This document shows positions 1 to 10,628 of a stretch of DNA of 64,000 nucleotides, one piece after another; within the stretch, counting starts at the first letter, position 1, and each line of letters opens with the position of its first letter. This DNA is from Vitis vinifera (Eukaryota; Streptophyta; Magnoliopsida; Vitales; Vitaceae). Made by a program: the position numbers and the translations under genes. The stretch is taken from contig NC_081807.1 of the NCBI RefSeq assembly GCF_030704535.1, positions 7,466,001 through 7,530,000 on the forward strand, given 5' to 3'. The notes under the pieces were generated by a model. The model did no database searches. It was not told the DNA's origin and saw nothing but the letters and a program-made list of their open reading frames with translations.

Positions 1-1330
1 TCTCTTTAAAAAAAAAAAGGTAAATTCTCTTATTTCCCCTCTTCTTTTCTCCCTTTCCTTTTTTTTAAATCTTCCAATTCAAAGGCAATCTTCCTAATTT
101 CAAATCCCTCTCCAAAACCTTCCAAGGAGAGTCCCACTTTCCTTAAACTCCAATGGTAAGTTTCCTTGCAAAAGCATGAAATTTTTTAAAGTAAATAATT
201 GAGTGAATAACTAAACAAGTAAACAAAATAAATAAATAAATAAATAAAATAAAATAAAATAAAAGTCTTAGTAGGCCTAGTGTGCCTAAACGGGCCTAAG
301 GTGAGACTAAGTGGGCCAAGGTGGACCTAATGGGCCAAGAGTGCCTAAATGGATCTAGGGTGCCTAAATGAGCCTAAGTGCCTAAGTGGGCCTAAGGTGC
401 CTAAGTGGACCTAAGGTGCCTAAATGGACCTAAGTGCTTAAGTGGGCCTAGGGTGCCTAAGTGGACCTAAGTAGACTACCCTAAAAGCTATCTTAAAAAT
501 GAATGAAAAGCCTAAGTCTAAAATTGGGCTGCCAAAGGTCGCAATAAGAGGTCAGATAATCCCTCAGCTAAAATCTCTAGGGTGACTCAAAAAAAGGTAA
601 GTCGTACGAGTAGTAATGGGCCACCAAGGAGTTACTATGGGGCACTGAAAACGAATTTAAAGACATGTGCTAAAGGAACAAAATTGAGGGTCTACAGGTA
701 ACCTGTCAAAGCATTAAATGCTCTAACAGCTAGTGATCCAATCAACCCCCAGCTCGACCAATCAAGGTTACCTTTTGCTATTTTTGGCTCTCGAGCTTAG
801 AAACCTATAAATTGAGAGCTTCATTTCATTTATTGAAAAGATAACACTTGCAATCAATTGTCTACCTACATGTTCTTGACCAAAAAGCTCTCATTTCTTT
901 CTTAGTGCATTAAATCATCACTTGCATATCCTTTAGTGCACTCTTGTGTGTCATCCTAGCTTTGTCTTGTATTTGAGTTATCCTTAAGCTAGGTTGAGGG
1001 ATTCATTCTTGTAAAAACTGAGTGTTAAAGTTTTCAAGAGGTTTGAATCTTGAAGAGATTGTGTAAGAGCCCATTGGAGCTGAAATCCAAGTGTAAGAAG
1101 TTTGGAAGCTTGGTTGAAGTTTCAAGTTAGTGGAATCCTCACTCGATTAGGAGATTAAGGAGAGTGGACGTAGGCAAGGAAGTGTCAAGCCACTATAAAA
1201 CCCGAGTTTGAATTCTCTAACTCTATCTCTTTATTTTTGTTTATATTGTGCTTGAACTTATTGTGTTTTAAAAGATTTTAAAAAACCCAATTCACCCCCC
1301 CTTTTGGGTGTTTTTCTTAATTAAGCATAG
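1..1330 (+). mobile_element. LTR-retrotransposon remnant (LTR-like end)
   Basis: No coding frame is visible. The stretch around 960-1310 has the texture of the 3' part of a Copia (SIRE/Maximus-like) LTR: a long low-complexity transcript-leader-like sequence ending in a C-rich tract at 1286-1300 after 'aacccaattcac'. I could not find the matching second LTR, a primer-binding site or a target duplication, so this is a fragment and the family is an inference from its general look. Confidence 0.4.
285..480. repeat. Degenerate ~19-bp tandem repeat
   Basis: A short unit resembling 'gtgcctaagtggacctaag' is repeated about ten times with substitutions and small indels. Such arrays are common in the non-coding 3' part of plant LTR elements, which fits the LTR-like sequence that follows. 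Confidence 0.75.
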
Positions 1331-2444
1331 CTTTTATTTTCTCATATTCTTCTCAAAGATTTACAAATGAAGATATGAAATAATCTCATAAAATCCTAAA
1401 ACAAAATTTTAGGCTCAAATGATATAAGATAAACTAAGATTGAATGGTGAACTAATGATATGCAAGTTTTAGAACAATTGTGCACTTAAAAACACTCTCT
1501 GAAGGCTCAAATATATTCAAAAATGGTTTTGAAAGATTGAATTCTTAAATCAGTGAAGATTGAAGCATTCTTAAAAAAAAAAAAAAAGGTCAAACTAGCT
1601 ATTACGCATGTTTGGGGTCAATTGGTCAAGCATCAGTTCAACTGATTCACTAGTTGTTAGCATTTAATGCTCTGATAGGTGACTATTAGGGTTTGTCCGG
1701 ACCTCAACTAGGAAAGGTCTAACCTCGACTAGGAGAGGGATACCATCAAACGAGAGAGAAATACCCTTGACTGGAAGAGCAACCCTTCTAGAAAAGAGAG
1801 AAGATTTCTTCACCCTTTGACCGGTTCTCAACCGAGAGAGGGTAACTGGTTGACCGATTCCTAACCGATTGAGCCAGTTCAATTCACCATTGACTGGTTG
1901 GACCATTTTTAGCCCAATAACCATCTTTTTCAACTCAAAACCTTTTAAACAAGTTTTAGAAAGTATTTAACTCAAGTTTTATTTGAAAATAAGAAATCAT
2001 CCAATTATAAAATATTTTAAACAAAATAACTCTTAGATGATTTTTGGTACAAAACAAATAAAATAAAATGTATGAAAAACTTAATGCACTAACAACCTTA
2101 CAAAAAGATCCTATAAAACTTAAGTCTTGAAAGTATTTATCTTTGAGGTTTTCTTTTTCTTCTTCTTAATTTCCCTTTAACTTAGTTTTATGCTTGTAAT
2201 TGCTACTTTGGAAATATTCTTGCTTATATACACTTAAGATAAAACATTAGATCCAAACCTTATTTTATTATCATTAAAATCAAGATTAACCAAACCTTAG
2301 CTTCACCATTTCCCCCTTTTTGTAAAGACACCAATGAATTGTAAGGTTACAAAAGTTGTAAAGTCATAATGAATTGTGAAGTCACCAAGTTGTCAATTCA
2401 CAAATAAATTGTGATGTTACAATAGGTGTAAAGTCACCATTAAA
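1331..2444. other. Gene-free repeat-like stretch
   Basis: No credible gene is present. Between about 1690 and 1900 there is a cluster of short related motifs built on 'gaccggtt/gactggtt'. The block 'gcatttaatgctctgatag' at 1660 echoes 'gcattaaatgctctaacag' at 711, so this is probably further degraded retroelement DNA. From 2330 to 2444 there are repeated 'gtaaagtcac'-like phrases. Confidence 0.5.
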
Positions 2445-2449
2445 ATTTG

Positions 2450-2770
2450 TGTGAAGAGTTATGTTCCAAAGTAATCATTCACATCAACCTACTTTGGTTA
2501 GAATTTAACTAACTTGTTAAGAGTCAGTTTTTTTTTTTTTTTTGTTAGAATGGGAAATTTCAATTAGGCAATTTGTGAGTTTTAAGTAATTTTCTATCAA
2601 TATATAAAAAAAAGTACTCTATAGATTTTACTAGTATTGTTTTTACATTGAGTGTTGGGTGTAATTGGTTCTTTGCATTAATAGAATTGAAGATGATCTC
2701 AAATAGTGGATGTAGGATCATCTTGAGTTGAACCACGATGATTTTCTTAAATGAAGATTTATTTTTCAAT
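2450..2770 (+). repeat. Left LTR of Copia element (3' truncated)
   Basis: Collinear with 4200-4495, with scattered substitutions and a longer T run (2528-2543 against 4277-4284). Similarity stops at about 2770, at the internal deletion. Confidence 0.8.
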
Positions 2771-4130
2771 GATGTGGCTAGGATAGGTACAATAGCCATT
2801 AAAATGTATGATGGGGTCACTAGAATCTTGAAAGAAATTAGGCATGTTCTTGATTTGAAGAGGAACTTGATTTCACTAGGGATACTCGATGAATTCGACT
2901 ACTCTTTCAAAGTTGAGAATGATCAGCTTAAAGTCATAAAAGGGGCTCTTGTGGTTATGAAAAGAAGTAAAAGGAATAGATTATATATTCTAAATGAAAG
3001 CATTGTTGTTGGTTTTGCATATACAACAAGCAAGTCTAAATTAGATAAAACCAAAATATGACACCAAAAACTTGGTCATTTGAGTGATAGAGGCTTGCAA
3101 GAATTGTACAAATCAAGGATTACTAGGATGTGATAGTGTATCCAAGCTTGTTTTATGTGAAACTTTTATTTTGGGAAAGCAACATCGATTGTCATTCAAA
3201 TTTGTAGTATAACAAAAGAAGTCTTGGAATATGTTCATTCAAACCTTTGGGGACTAGTAAAGGTTGCAACACATGGTGGTAATAGGCATTTCTTAACTTT
3301 GATAAATGATTATTCTAGGAAGGTATGGTTATACCTGGTAAAAACTAAATTAAGATGATGCTATTAATAAGTTTAGAACTTGGAAGTCTTTAGTTGAGAA
3401 TCAAACTAGCAAGAAACTCAAAGTTTTGAGGACTGATAATGGGTTAGAGTATTGCAATGAAGAATTTGATAATTTGTGTAGAGAAAATGGGACCATAAGA
3501 TACAAAACAATAAGAAAGACCCCTTAAAAAAAATGGTTTACCAGAATGAATGAATAGGACATTGCCAAATAAAGTGAGATGTATGTTATATGGTTCTAGT
3601 TTGTCAAAGTATTTTTAAGGAGAGGCTGTTACAACAACTTGTCATCTCATTAATACAATTCCATCCAATGTTATAGGTTTTAAAACACCTAAGGAAGTTT
3701 AAGGTGGAAAACCATCCAGCTATGGCTATCTCAAGATTTGTGGATGCGCTACCTATGCACATCAGAGTGAGGGAAAACTTGAACTAAGGACTGTTAAGTT
3801 TGTTTTTATAGGATACCCTAAGGGAGTCAAAGGCTATAGATTATGGGTTATAGATGCACATAGAGTAAAGATAATTGTTAGCATAGATGTATCATTTAAT
3901 GAAAATGAAATGTATGCAAAGACTATCAATGCAAATGAAGAAAACTCAAGTGAAAATACTAAAGACAATTTTCAATTTGATTAAGAATGTTTTGAGTTTG
4001 AGGTGGAGTCTCCAACATAACAAGTTCTAGAAAATTCAAAATTTCCTATTGGTCAAGAAAGTAGTGGAGATGCAGAAGTACAGGATATAGTGCAACACAC
4101 TAAATTTCATATGTCAATGCCATAGGATCT
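2758..4130 (+). pseudogene. Copia pol remnant (protease end to integrase)
   Basis: The open part up to 3061 reads as the C-terminal side of a Copia protease ('LKRNLISLG') followed by the GAG-pre-integrase segment. Downstream, in shifting frames with several stops, come 'KLGHLSDRGLQEL', integrase-like 'FLTLINDYSRKVWLY' and 'LRTDNGLEYCNEEF', and a 'FIGYPKGVKGYRLW' segment near 3810. There is no reverse transcriptase or RNase H. At least five stops or frameshifts are visible. Confidence 0.8.
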
Positions 4131-4199
4131 TTAATGTATGCAATGGTATGTTCAAGGTCAAACATTGTTTATGTAGTAAGCTTGAACCAAGGTAGAGAT

Positions 4200-4592
4200 T
4201 GTGAAAAGTTATGTTTCAAACTAATCATCCACATCAACCTAAGTTGGTTAGAATTTAACTAACTTGTCAAGAGTCATTTTTTTTGTTAGAATGGGAAATT
4301 TATGTTAGGAAATTTGTGAGTCTAAATGATTTTTTATTAGTATAAAAAAGAGTACTTTGTAGTTTTTACATTGAGTGTTGGGTATAATTGGTTCTTTGAA
4401 TTAATAGAATTGGAGGTGATCTCAAATGGTGGATATAGGTTCATCTTAAGCTTAACCACGATGATTTTCTAGCATGAAGATTCATTTTTTAGTTTGCATT
4501 TTTGATAGCTTATATTTGAATCTTGTTAGTGTGCATTCTTGATTGGTGCTCAATAAGTTCTTGAGTTTTATCAAAAATTGGGTTACCTAACA
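4200..4592 (+). repeat. Right LTR of Copia element (393 bp)
   Basis: Begins 'tgtgaaaag' after a polypurine tract and ends 'aaca', followed by the ATTTG target duplication. This is the complete LTR and the better reference for the family. Confidence 0.85.
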
Positions 4593-4597
4593 ATTTG

Positions 4598-7500
4598 TAA
4601 AATTACAAAAGATGAAAAAAAAATACCATGATTTATTTGTTTTGTTAATAAAAGGATGAAAGTACATCATAATTTCAACACTTTTCATTGTTGGAATATA
4701 GGCTTCCGATTTTCCCTTTTGTTTATCTCAAGAATTTTAATTTTGTAGCACAAGACTAGAAGGGTATGCATGTGAGCTTGTGGAGGGTTTTGCACTTGTG
4801 AAACCAAAGTGAGGTAAAAGAATCTTTACTTCTCATTCCTAAGTTCATACATTCACATGTGAAGATCAAGGGTAATTTTTAAGGATTTGTTCAAGTTTTT
4901 CTAACAATTAGTTCTTATTTGTGCATTAAAAAGCTACAAAAAATTCTAAGATGTCATGTTTTATATTGATTAGTTAAAATAAATAAATAAATACTACTAG
5001 GAAACTTGGTTTAATTAGGTCAAACTATAGTTTGGAAGTATGCATTGGTGAAGGTTTGTTCCCCTAGGACCTAACTTTTTGAAAAGCTATAAGGATGTTA
5101 GGATCGATGGATGAAGAAGGAAAGGAAAGAATAAGATACAAAATATCGTGGCCTATTCAACAATAGAGATAAGAATTGTTTTCTATTTTCTAAAAATAGA
5201 TAAATTATAATATTACAAAAAATATGTTTATCATCTTGTCTGAAATTGTTTTGATAAGTATTTCCTAGAAAATAGGAATTTTTTAGGCAAAATTTATTAT
5301 CTTATTATTCATTTTTAAGTATTTTAACAATGCTAATTTTTTTTAACTTGGTATTTTTTTTCCCAAGAAATGCAAAAAAAAAAAAAAAAAAAAAAAATTT
5401 GCTATTAATAAGGCCTTCAATTTCAGCCCTTCCTTCATGAGATATAAAATAAGAACATGCAATTGAAGTTAAGCTCGGGAAATAGTAGAGAAAAAAGTAC
5501 TATTTGACTTAAATTGAAATTATGTTTTCACTCCATTTTTTCTTGCTATAATTTCCAAAAACAAATTGATTCTAAAAGGTTCGCTTGTTTGAATCAATCA
5601 TTTTCATAAAAACAAGATTTCAATTTTTTGTCCTCCAATTATTGTAGAGATGTTATAATGTTTCCTTACACACCAAGAAATGTTGGTTGAGAGATCGAAA
5701 GATTTTTTTTTTTCAACATTCTACTCAAACTAATGGATGAAGAAGTCAACATTTTATAAAATAATGGTTGATTGTGTCTATGGACTTATGATGCTAATAT
5801 AGCAATTTTTTTAGGGAGGATTATGACTCTAAGAGCTTGGAGATATTGAGTGGACAAAATGTTCAATCATATATTTAGACATGTAATTGTTAGCTAGAAC
5901 ACTTTACAAGCTTTGATTAGTTTAATATGTAAAGGAAGCAAACTTGGTTTAGTATGTACAAGTTAAATGTTTAAGAATGTTGATTCAAACATATGTATGC
6001 ATGTTTATATTAATGAGATCGAAAAAATAAAGATGATTGATATTTTATGAAGTTTTTTTTCTTTGTATGTTTCTTTCTTTAAATTCTTCGTTTAATATTA
6101 TGTTTATATGAGATATTTGAATATCAAGGTGTAATAATTGTATGATAATGAAATTAATAAAAAAAACAAAAAAAAAAACTAACACACAATACACTGGCAC
6201 TTTTATAATTGTCAACGTAAGAAAATAATTGAACATAATGATTTTTTTTTATAAATCTCATTGTCTAGGTGATAACACATATGATGATGCTTTCTATGAG
6301 TGTCAACATAACTAATGAAACTTGCCTAGCCAATTTGATAAAATTCACTACAAAACAATGATGCTTATTACAAGCGTCGAGGAAAACAGTGCATCATATA
6401 GACTCTTATTTTGAGAAATGATGATGTTTTTTTGAAATAAGATGATGTTTCTAATAAGTGTCAAGGATTATTGGCACCGAAAATATGGGGCTCTTAGAAG
6501 TGTCAACATATGATATATTTATTTTTTATAATTGATAATATGATGCTTCTCTAAAGCATCATTTTATCTCTTCTTTGACACTTTAAAAACGTCATTAATT
6601 TCTTTTTTTTTTCTTTTAGTGAATTTAATTATAATAATAGTTTTTCATTTTATATCTTATATTTTAGATTTAAAGATGAATAATATCAAATATAAATACC
6701 AACGGCTATCACACATGGATGATAAAAAATAAAAAAATAACTAACATCCAATATCATGTCAATATTATTTCTTAAATAATTCATTTATTGCCATCTTGGA
6801 CAACTGTTAATAATTTTACAAGTAGAAAAATTCATCTAAAAAATTAAATTATTTTTAAAAAGAAATAATATAATTTAATATAATATTACTTTATATAATG
6901 AAATTTAATTGAATATTCAAATAGACATAAAATAATTTCCTATATACATATTTACTATCTATAATATTAAATAATATTATCTATTAATAAAGAAATCGTT
7001 CATCAATAATTATCTGAGACATATAATAATTTAAAATATCATAACTTAGAAACAAATGAGAGATTTTTTTTGCTAATTTTTTGAAAAAAAAAAATTGTCA
7101 ATATTTTACCATTTATTGGTTTTTTTCGTTGATTTTTCGAGAATTTTTTAGTGCTAGCTCTTGGTTAAAGGGCGCTCCTCTTGTCTGGTCAACCCCGTCA
7201 AACTCCCCAGGTCAAAAGACTTAAACTGAACCCTTGGCAACCCCCGGCCAAATCTACCCTTAGATATATATTATATGCACAAACATTAATATATTAAAGC
7301 CCATTATAAAACAAAAATATTAAAAGAATATTTTAATAAATTATTTAATTTTAATTATTTTATATTAAAATCATCATTATAATTTTATTAACAAGTCTTT
7401 TTTTAATATAATTTATATAATAATTAAATATAAAAAATATAAATATTAAAAAAATCATATATGTGTCATCATTTATTTTATATTATTGAATAAATTTGAA

Positions 7501-8740
7501 TTAAATAGATTATAATTTTAATATTAAATATATTTTCAAGTTGAACATATTATTATTAATGTTATAATATTGTTATCAAATAATATTTAATATAACTTAA
7601 TAATGGATACACACTTACAAAATTCATTTTTTTTTTATTGATGCACGTGATATTATTATTGAATATGACAAATTATATCAAACATATATCAATTTCTTCA
7701 ACAAAATAATATCAAAATGTCTATTATTACTTCTTTTATCATTCTTTCTTAGATTTTTCTCAATATTTTCATGAGTTTTAATCAATTTTTATGTCATTGA
7801 TATTTTGTGTTAAAATATGTACCAATATTTTTCGATATATTCTGATATATACATAAAATAAAGTTAGCGATATATTTACTAAAATCAATATTTTCATCCT
7901 CACTTAGAAATTCATTTTTGAAAAAACTATATTTTATGTCCTAAAAATAGCTATCAAGGTAGATTATCTCATAATTATTTTCTTTTAATTTCATTAAATA
8001 CATTAAGTGATCATGAGAGGTCTAGAATGAATCTAAAATGGGGCTAAATATTCATCCAATCCCTTTTGTGAGTCACTCAAGAGATTCAAATAATCAAAAA
8101 GCACTTCAAAACCCCTTGGAATCACTCCTAAATCTTTCACATAAATGATTCTTTTATCTGCTCATGCATCACTAATTATATGATTGTCTATAATAATTTA
8201 ATTATTTAATATAGCACAACTAAATATTATAATGAAAGTCAAAAGAATATGCTTCTAGAAAATTTGGGCCATGGTATGGAAAGGATATTAATATTTAAAG
8301 AATATAATTTCATTTTCTACAAAGATAATAAAATTAAGAAAATAAAAATGTTATAATTAAATGCTAAATGATCCTTGTTAAAGTAACAAACACATAATTG
8401 GAATATTTATTCCATATTGCATAATAATAAATACATAAAAAATAAAATAAACAAATTTACATGATAATATATAGAATCTTCATCACTAAATGTAATGGGG
8501 TTTTAAAATTAATCATGAATTTTCTCTATAAATATAACAAGAATCGGTTTGATAGTGATTATAGGAAGAGTCTTTAATTTTTTTAACGTTAAATTTTATT
8601 TTATTTTCAAACATTAAAAACGCTTCTTAAAATCATTATCAAATACATTCAAAGTGTTCTTCACTCCACACTAGAATTCAAAGATAGAATAGAACACAAA
8701 TTGTATTGAAATAACTTCAAAAATTCTTGAGTCAAGGAAC
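4598..8740. other. AT-rich intergenic DNA
   Basis: Very AT-rich, with long A and T runs (for example 5371-5398). Short open frames here look like chance. The block 7150-7260 is locally GC-richer ('gtcaaccccgtcaaactcc') and may be another old repeat. Apart from the possible DNA-transposon relic at 6347-6600 I see nothing I can name. Confidence 0.6.
6347..6600. mobile_element. Possible CACTA (EnSpm-like) terminal relic
   Basis: 'cactacaaaacaatgatgc' at 6348 resembles the CACTA-type terminus found in plant EnSpm elements. It is followed by several inverted or direct copies of a 'gatgcttctnnaagcgtc/agtgtcaa' motif (6360-6400, 6440-6470, 6495-6515, 6541-6600), like subterminal repeats. No opposite terminus or transposase was found. 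Confidence 0.35.
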
Positions 8741-8951
8741 AGATCTAGTATATGTTTCTTACACATCTTACAATGAAAAGAAAAAAAAATGGAAGAGAAA
8801 AATTGAATATACTTTGCACAAGAAAAAAGAAAGAAAGAAAAAAAGGGGGAAGAAAATGAGTGGGAAGTAGGAGGGAGAGAGGCTCAAACTCATCATCACT
8901 TTCCTTGCGCAGGCCTGTGAATAAGAAAATACATGTACATGATCTCATTCA

Positions 8952-9155
8952 TCATCGTCTTCTTATTGCTATAAAACACGAAATAGCAGCCATTATCACA
9001 GTCATCGCAAGCCAACTCACGTCGTCAAAGATGGCTGAAAACCTCATCTCCTGCAGATCCCACAGAGTTGATATACAGAAGCTCATCCCATCAACCATCC
9101 CCATCAAAATATCCATTAATATTAATTTTCTCTCTCCCCAAACACCTCCACCCAC
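8952..9155 (-). CDS. Hypothetical small membrane-type ORF
   Basis: A 67-codon minus-strand frame, with a more likely start at an internal ATG near 9118. It has a hydrophobic stretch 'WLAMTVIMAAISCFIAI' followed by an arginine tail, as in a single-pass small membrane peptide. The locus is distinctly less AT-rich than its surroundings. On the minus strand a TATA-like 'gatatata' lies upstream near 9175, and a possible 3' splice site 'ttcttattcacag' lies just downstream (around 8920). The plus strand is also open here, so strand and reality are uncertain. I do not recognise the protein. Confidence 0.22.
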   Translation of the reverse strand: MGGGVWGERKLILMDILMGMVDGMSFCISTLWDLQEMRFSAIFDDVSWLAMTVIMAAISCFIAIRRR

Positions 9156-9319
9156 TTCAACACATATAAGTATATATCAACACAAAAAGAAGACCAGCTC
9201 ACTTCAAACAACCATACATATATACTCAACCTTTTTCAGAGCCGTACTGTGTGATGAGTTAAGAGAAAGGAGTCCATCTCAATTACCATATACCACTTGT
9301 GTGTGTTTTTGAGCTCCTT

Positions 9320-10120
9320 CCTGGATGCTTCCTTCACATTTCTGCAGGCTTCACTGTGGGTCCTCCCAGTTTAACTTCACCTCCAAATTCATTAGTTAAA
9401 AGTGGGGGAAAATTGAAGTGAGAAAAGGAAAAAGGATGTAATAAATCTAAATTTGTCACTTTGTCTTAAATTTTTAATTAATTTCTTGGTGGGTAATTTC
9501 ACTTTCATGAAAATGGGTGTTGCCTTGTCATGATCTTTATCAGGTAGAGAAAGCATTTGAAGAAAATTTTTTGAGGTTGATGGTAAATGTCCTGGGGAGT
9601 TGTCATTAAGGAGATAGGGAAGTTGGGGAAGCTTGTAAAGAAAGAGATGGTTAAGTTGGTGGAGAATTGAAGCTTATTCAAGGGGTAAAACCCAAAAAAA
9701 AAAAAAAAAAAAATTCATTATCGTGCTTATAAATCGAGACCATAAAAATAATGTGTGATTTTTTATTTTTTTTATTTTATAGATACATTTGTAAAATCGT
9801 GAGAGTTCATTTAGATATCTGATGACATCTGACATCGAATAACATTTTTAAATTATAAATTTGAAACAGAACGAGTAACACTTGTACGGTCGGAATATAA
9901 TTTAATTAATATTTTAAATTAAAAATTTAGAAAAATATGATTTTTTTAAAACTAATTTTTTGTCAACTAATATGAATAAGTTATACTATGCAATTATACC
10001 AAATGACTTTTGTTTTTAGGGCAAATTAAATAAATTTAATTTAAAAATATAAATGCCAAAAGGAGGTTGGAATTTAAATGATGAGTCAAATTATAGGAAA
10101 ACGAACACGTGGCCAGGTGG
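9320..10120. other. Intergenic DNA upstream of ARL8
   Basis: No gene seen. It contains a poly-A run at 9691-9711 and AT-rich filler. From about 10080 the sequence becomes less AT-rich and merges into the likely promoter of ARL8. Confidence 0.5.
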
Positions 10121-10129
10121 TGTCCTAGA

Positions 10130-10590
10130 ATGACATAATTACCCTTACTTTTTATTAAAATGACGAAAGCACCCACCAGTGTGGGACTGGGAACATCGTG
10201 GCGTCTGCTCTCCCGCAGAGCGATTTTATTGAAAGGCCTTAAAACGATGTCGTTTCATAAGCGTCTGTTCCAATTCGTTTCACAAGAAAAATCTATAATC
10301 ACACTTAGATCTAGCGCGTGTAAATCACTGTTGAAGTAAACGATGTCGCTTAGGAGGCACTCTCCTCCAATGCGCGTCGAGGTCCTCACTTTTATTATTT
10401 TTTTATATTTACTTATTTGTTTCATCGCTTTTATTTTAAATAAATGTTATTTTCATGATTAAATTTTAAGAAAAGTTTTCAAAAAGTGATTTTTATTTTC
10501 TTCTGTTTTCAGAAAACGTAGAAGTTCTCAGAATTTCGCCATTTCAAAACCCTAATTTTTTTTGGTTTTGAATTCTGAGTTTCGTTTCGA
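10130..10590 (+). promoter_or_regulatory. Probable ARL8 promoter and 5' UTR
   Basis: This is the GC-richer stretch directly upstream of the ARL8 start codon. It has the near-palindrome 'aaacgatgtcgttt' at 10242-10255 and a close copy 'aaacgatgtcgctt' at 10338-10351. No convincing TATA box stands out. 'aaaaccctaatttttttt' at 10545-10562 looks like a plant 5'-leader telo-box-type motif (AAACCCTA), common upstream of housekeeping genes. The transcription start cannot be placed from sequence alone. Confidence 0.5.
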
Positions 10591-10628
10591 ATGGGGTTGT
10601 GGGAATCGTTGCTCAATTGGCTGCGAAG
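10591..10628 (+). CDS. ARL8: ARL8 exon 1 (start)
   Basis: Encodes [12 protein letters not shown] plus two bases of Ser13. It is followed by the donor 'gtaaat'. The amphipathic N-terminal helix lies here. Confidence 0.93.

Larger units (their letters stand above)
2450..4592 (+). mobile_element. Copia LTR retrotransposon, internally deleted
   Basis: The element starts with 'tgtgaagagttatg' at 2450 and ends '...acctaaca' at 4592. It is flanked by the 5-bp direct repeat ATTTG at 2445-2449 and 4593-4597, which fixes both ends. The right LTR spans 4200-4592 and is preceded by the purine-rich tract 'aaggtagagat'. The left LTR matches it only as far as about 2770, where a deletion joins it straight to pol. 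The gag region, primer-binding site and most of the protease are gone, and reverse transcriptase is also missing, so the copy is dead. Confidence 0.85.

Noticed and set aside
8860-9312. A 150-codon plus-strand open frame
   Set aside because: Low-complexity Ser/Thr/Pro/Ile-rich translation without a domain; the start lies in a purine-rich tract, and the opposite strand looks slightly more gene-like.
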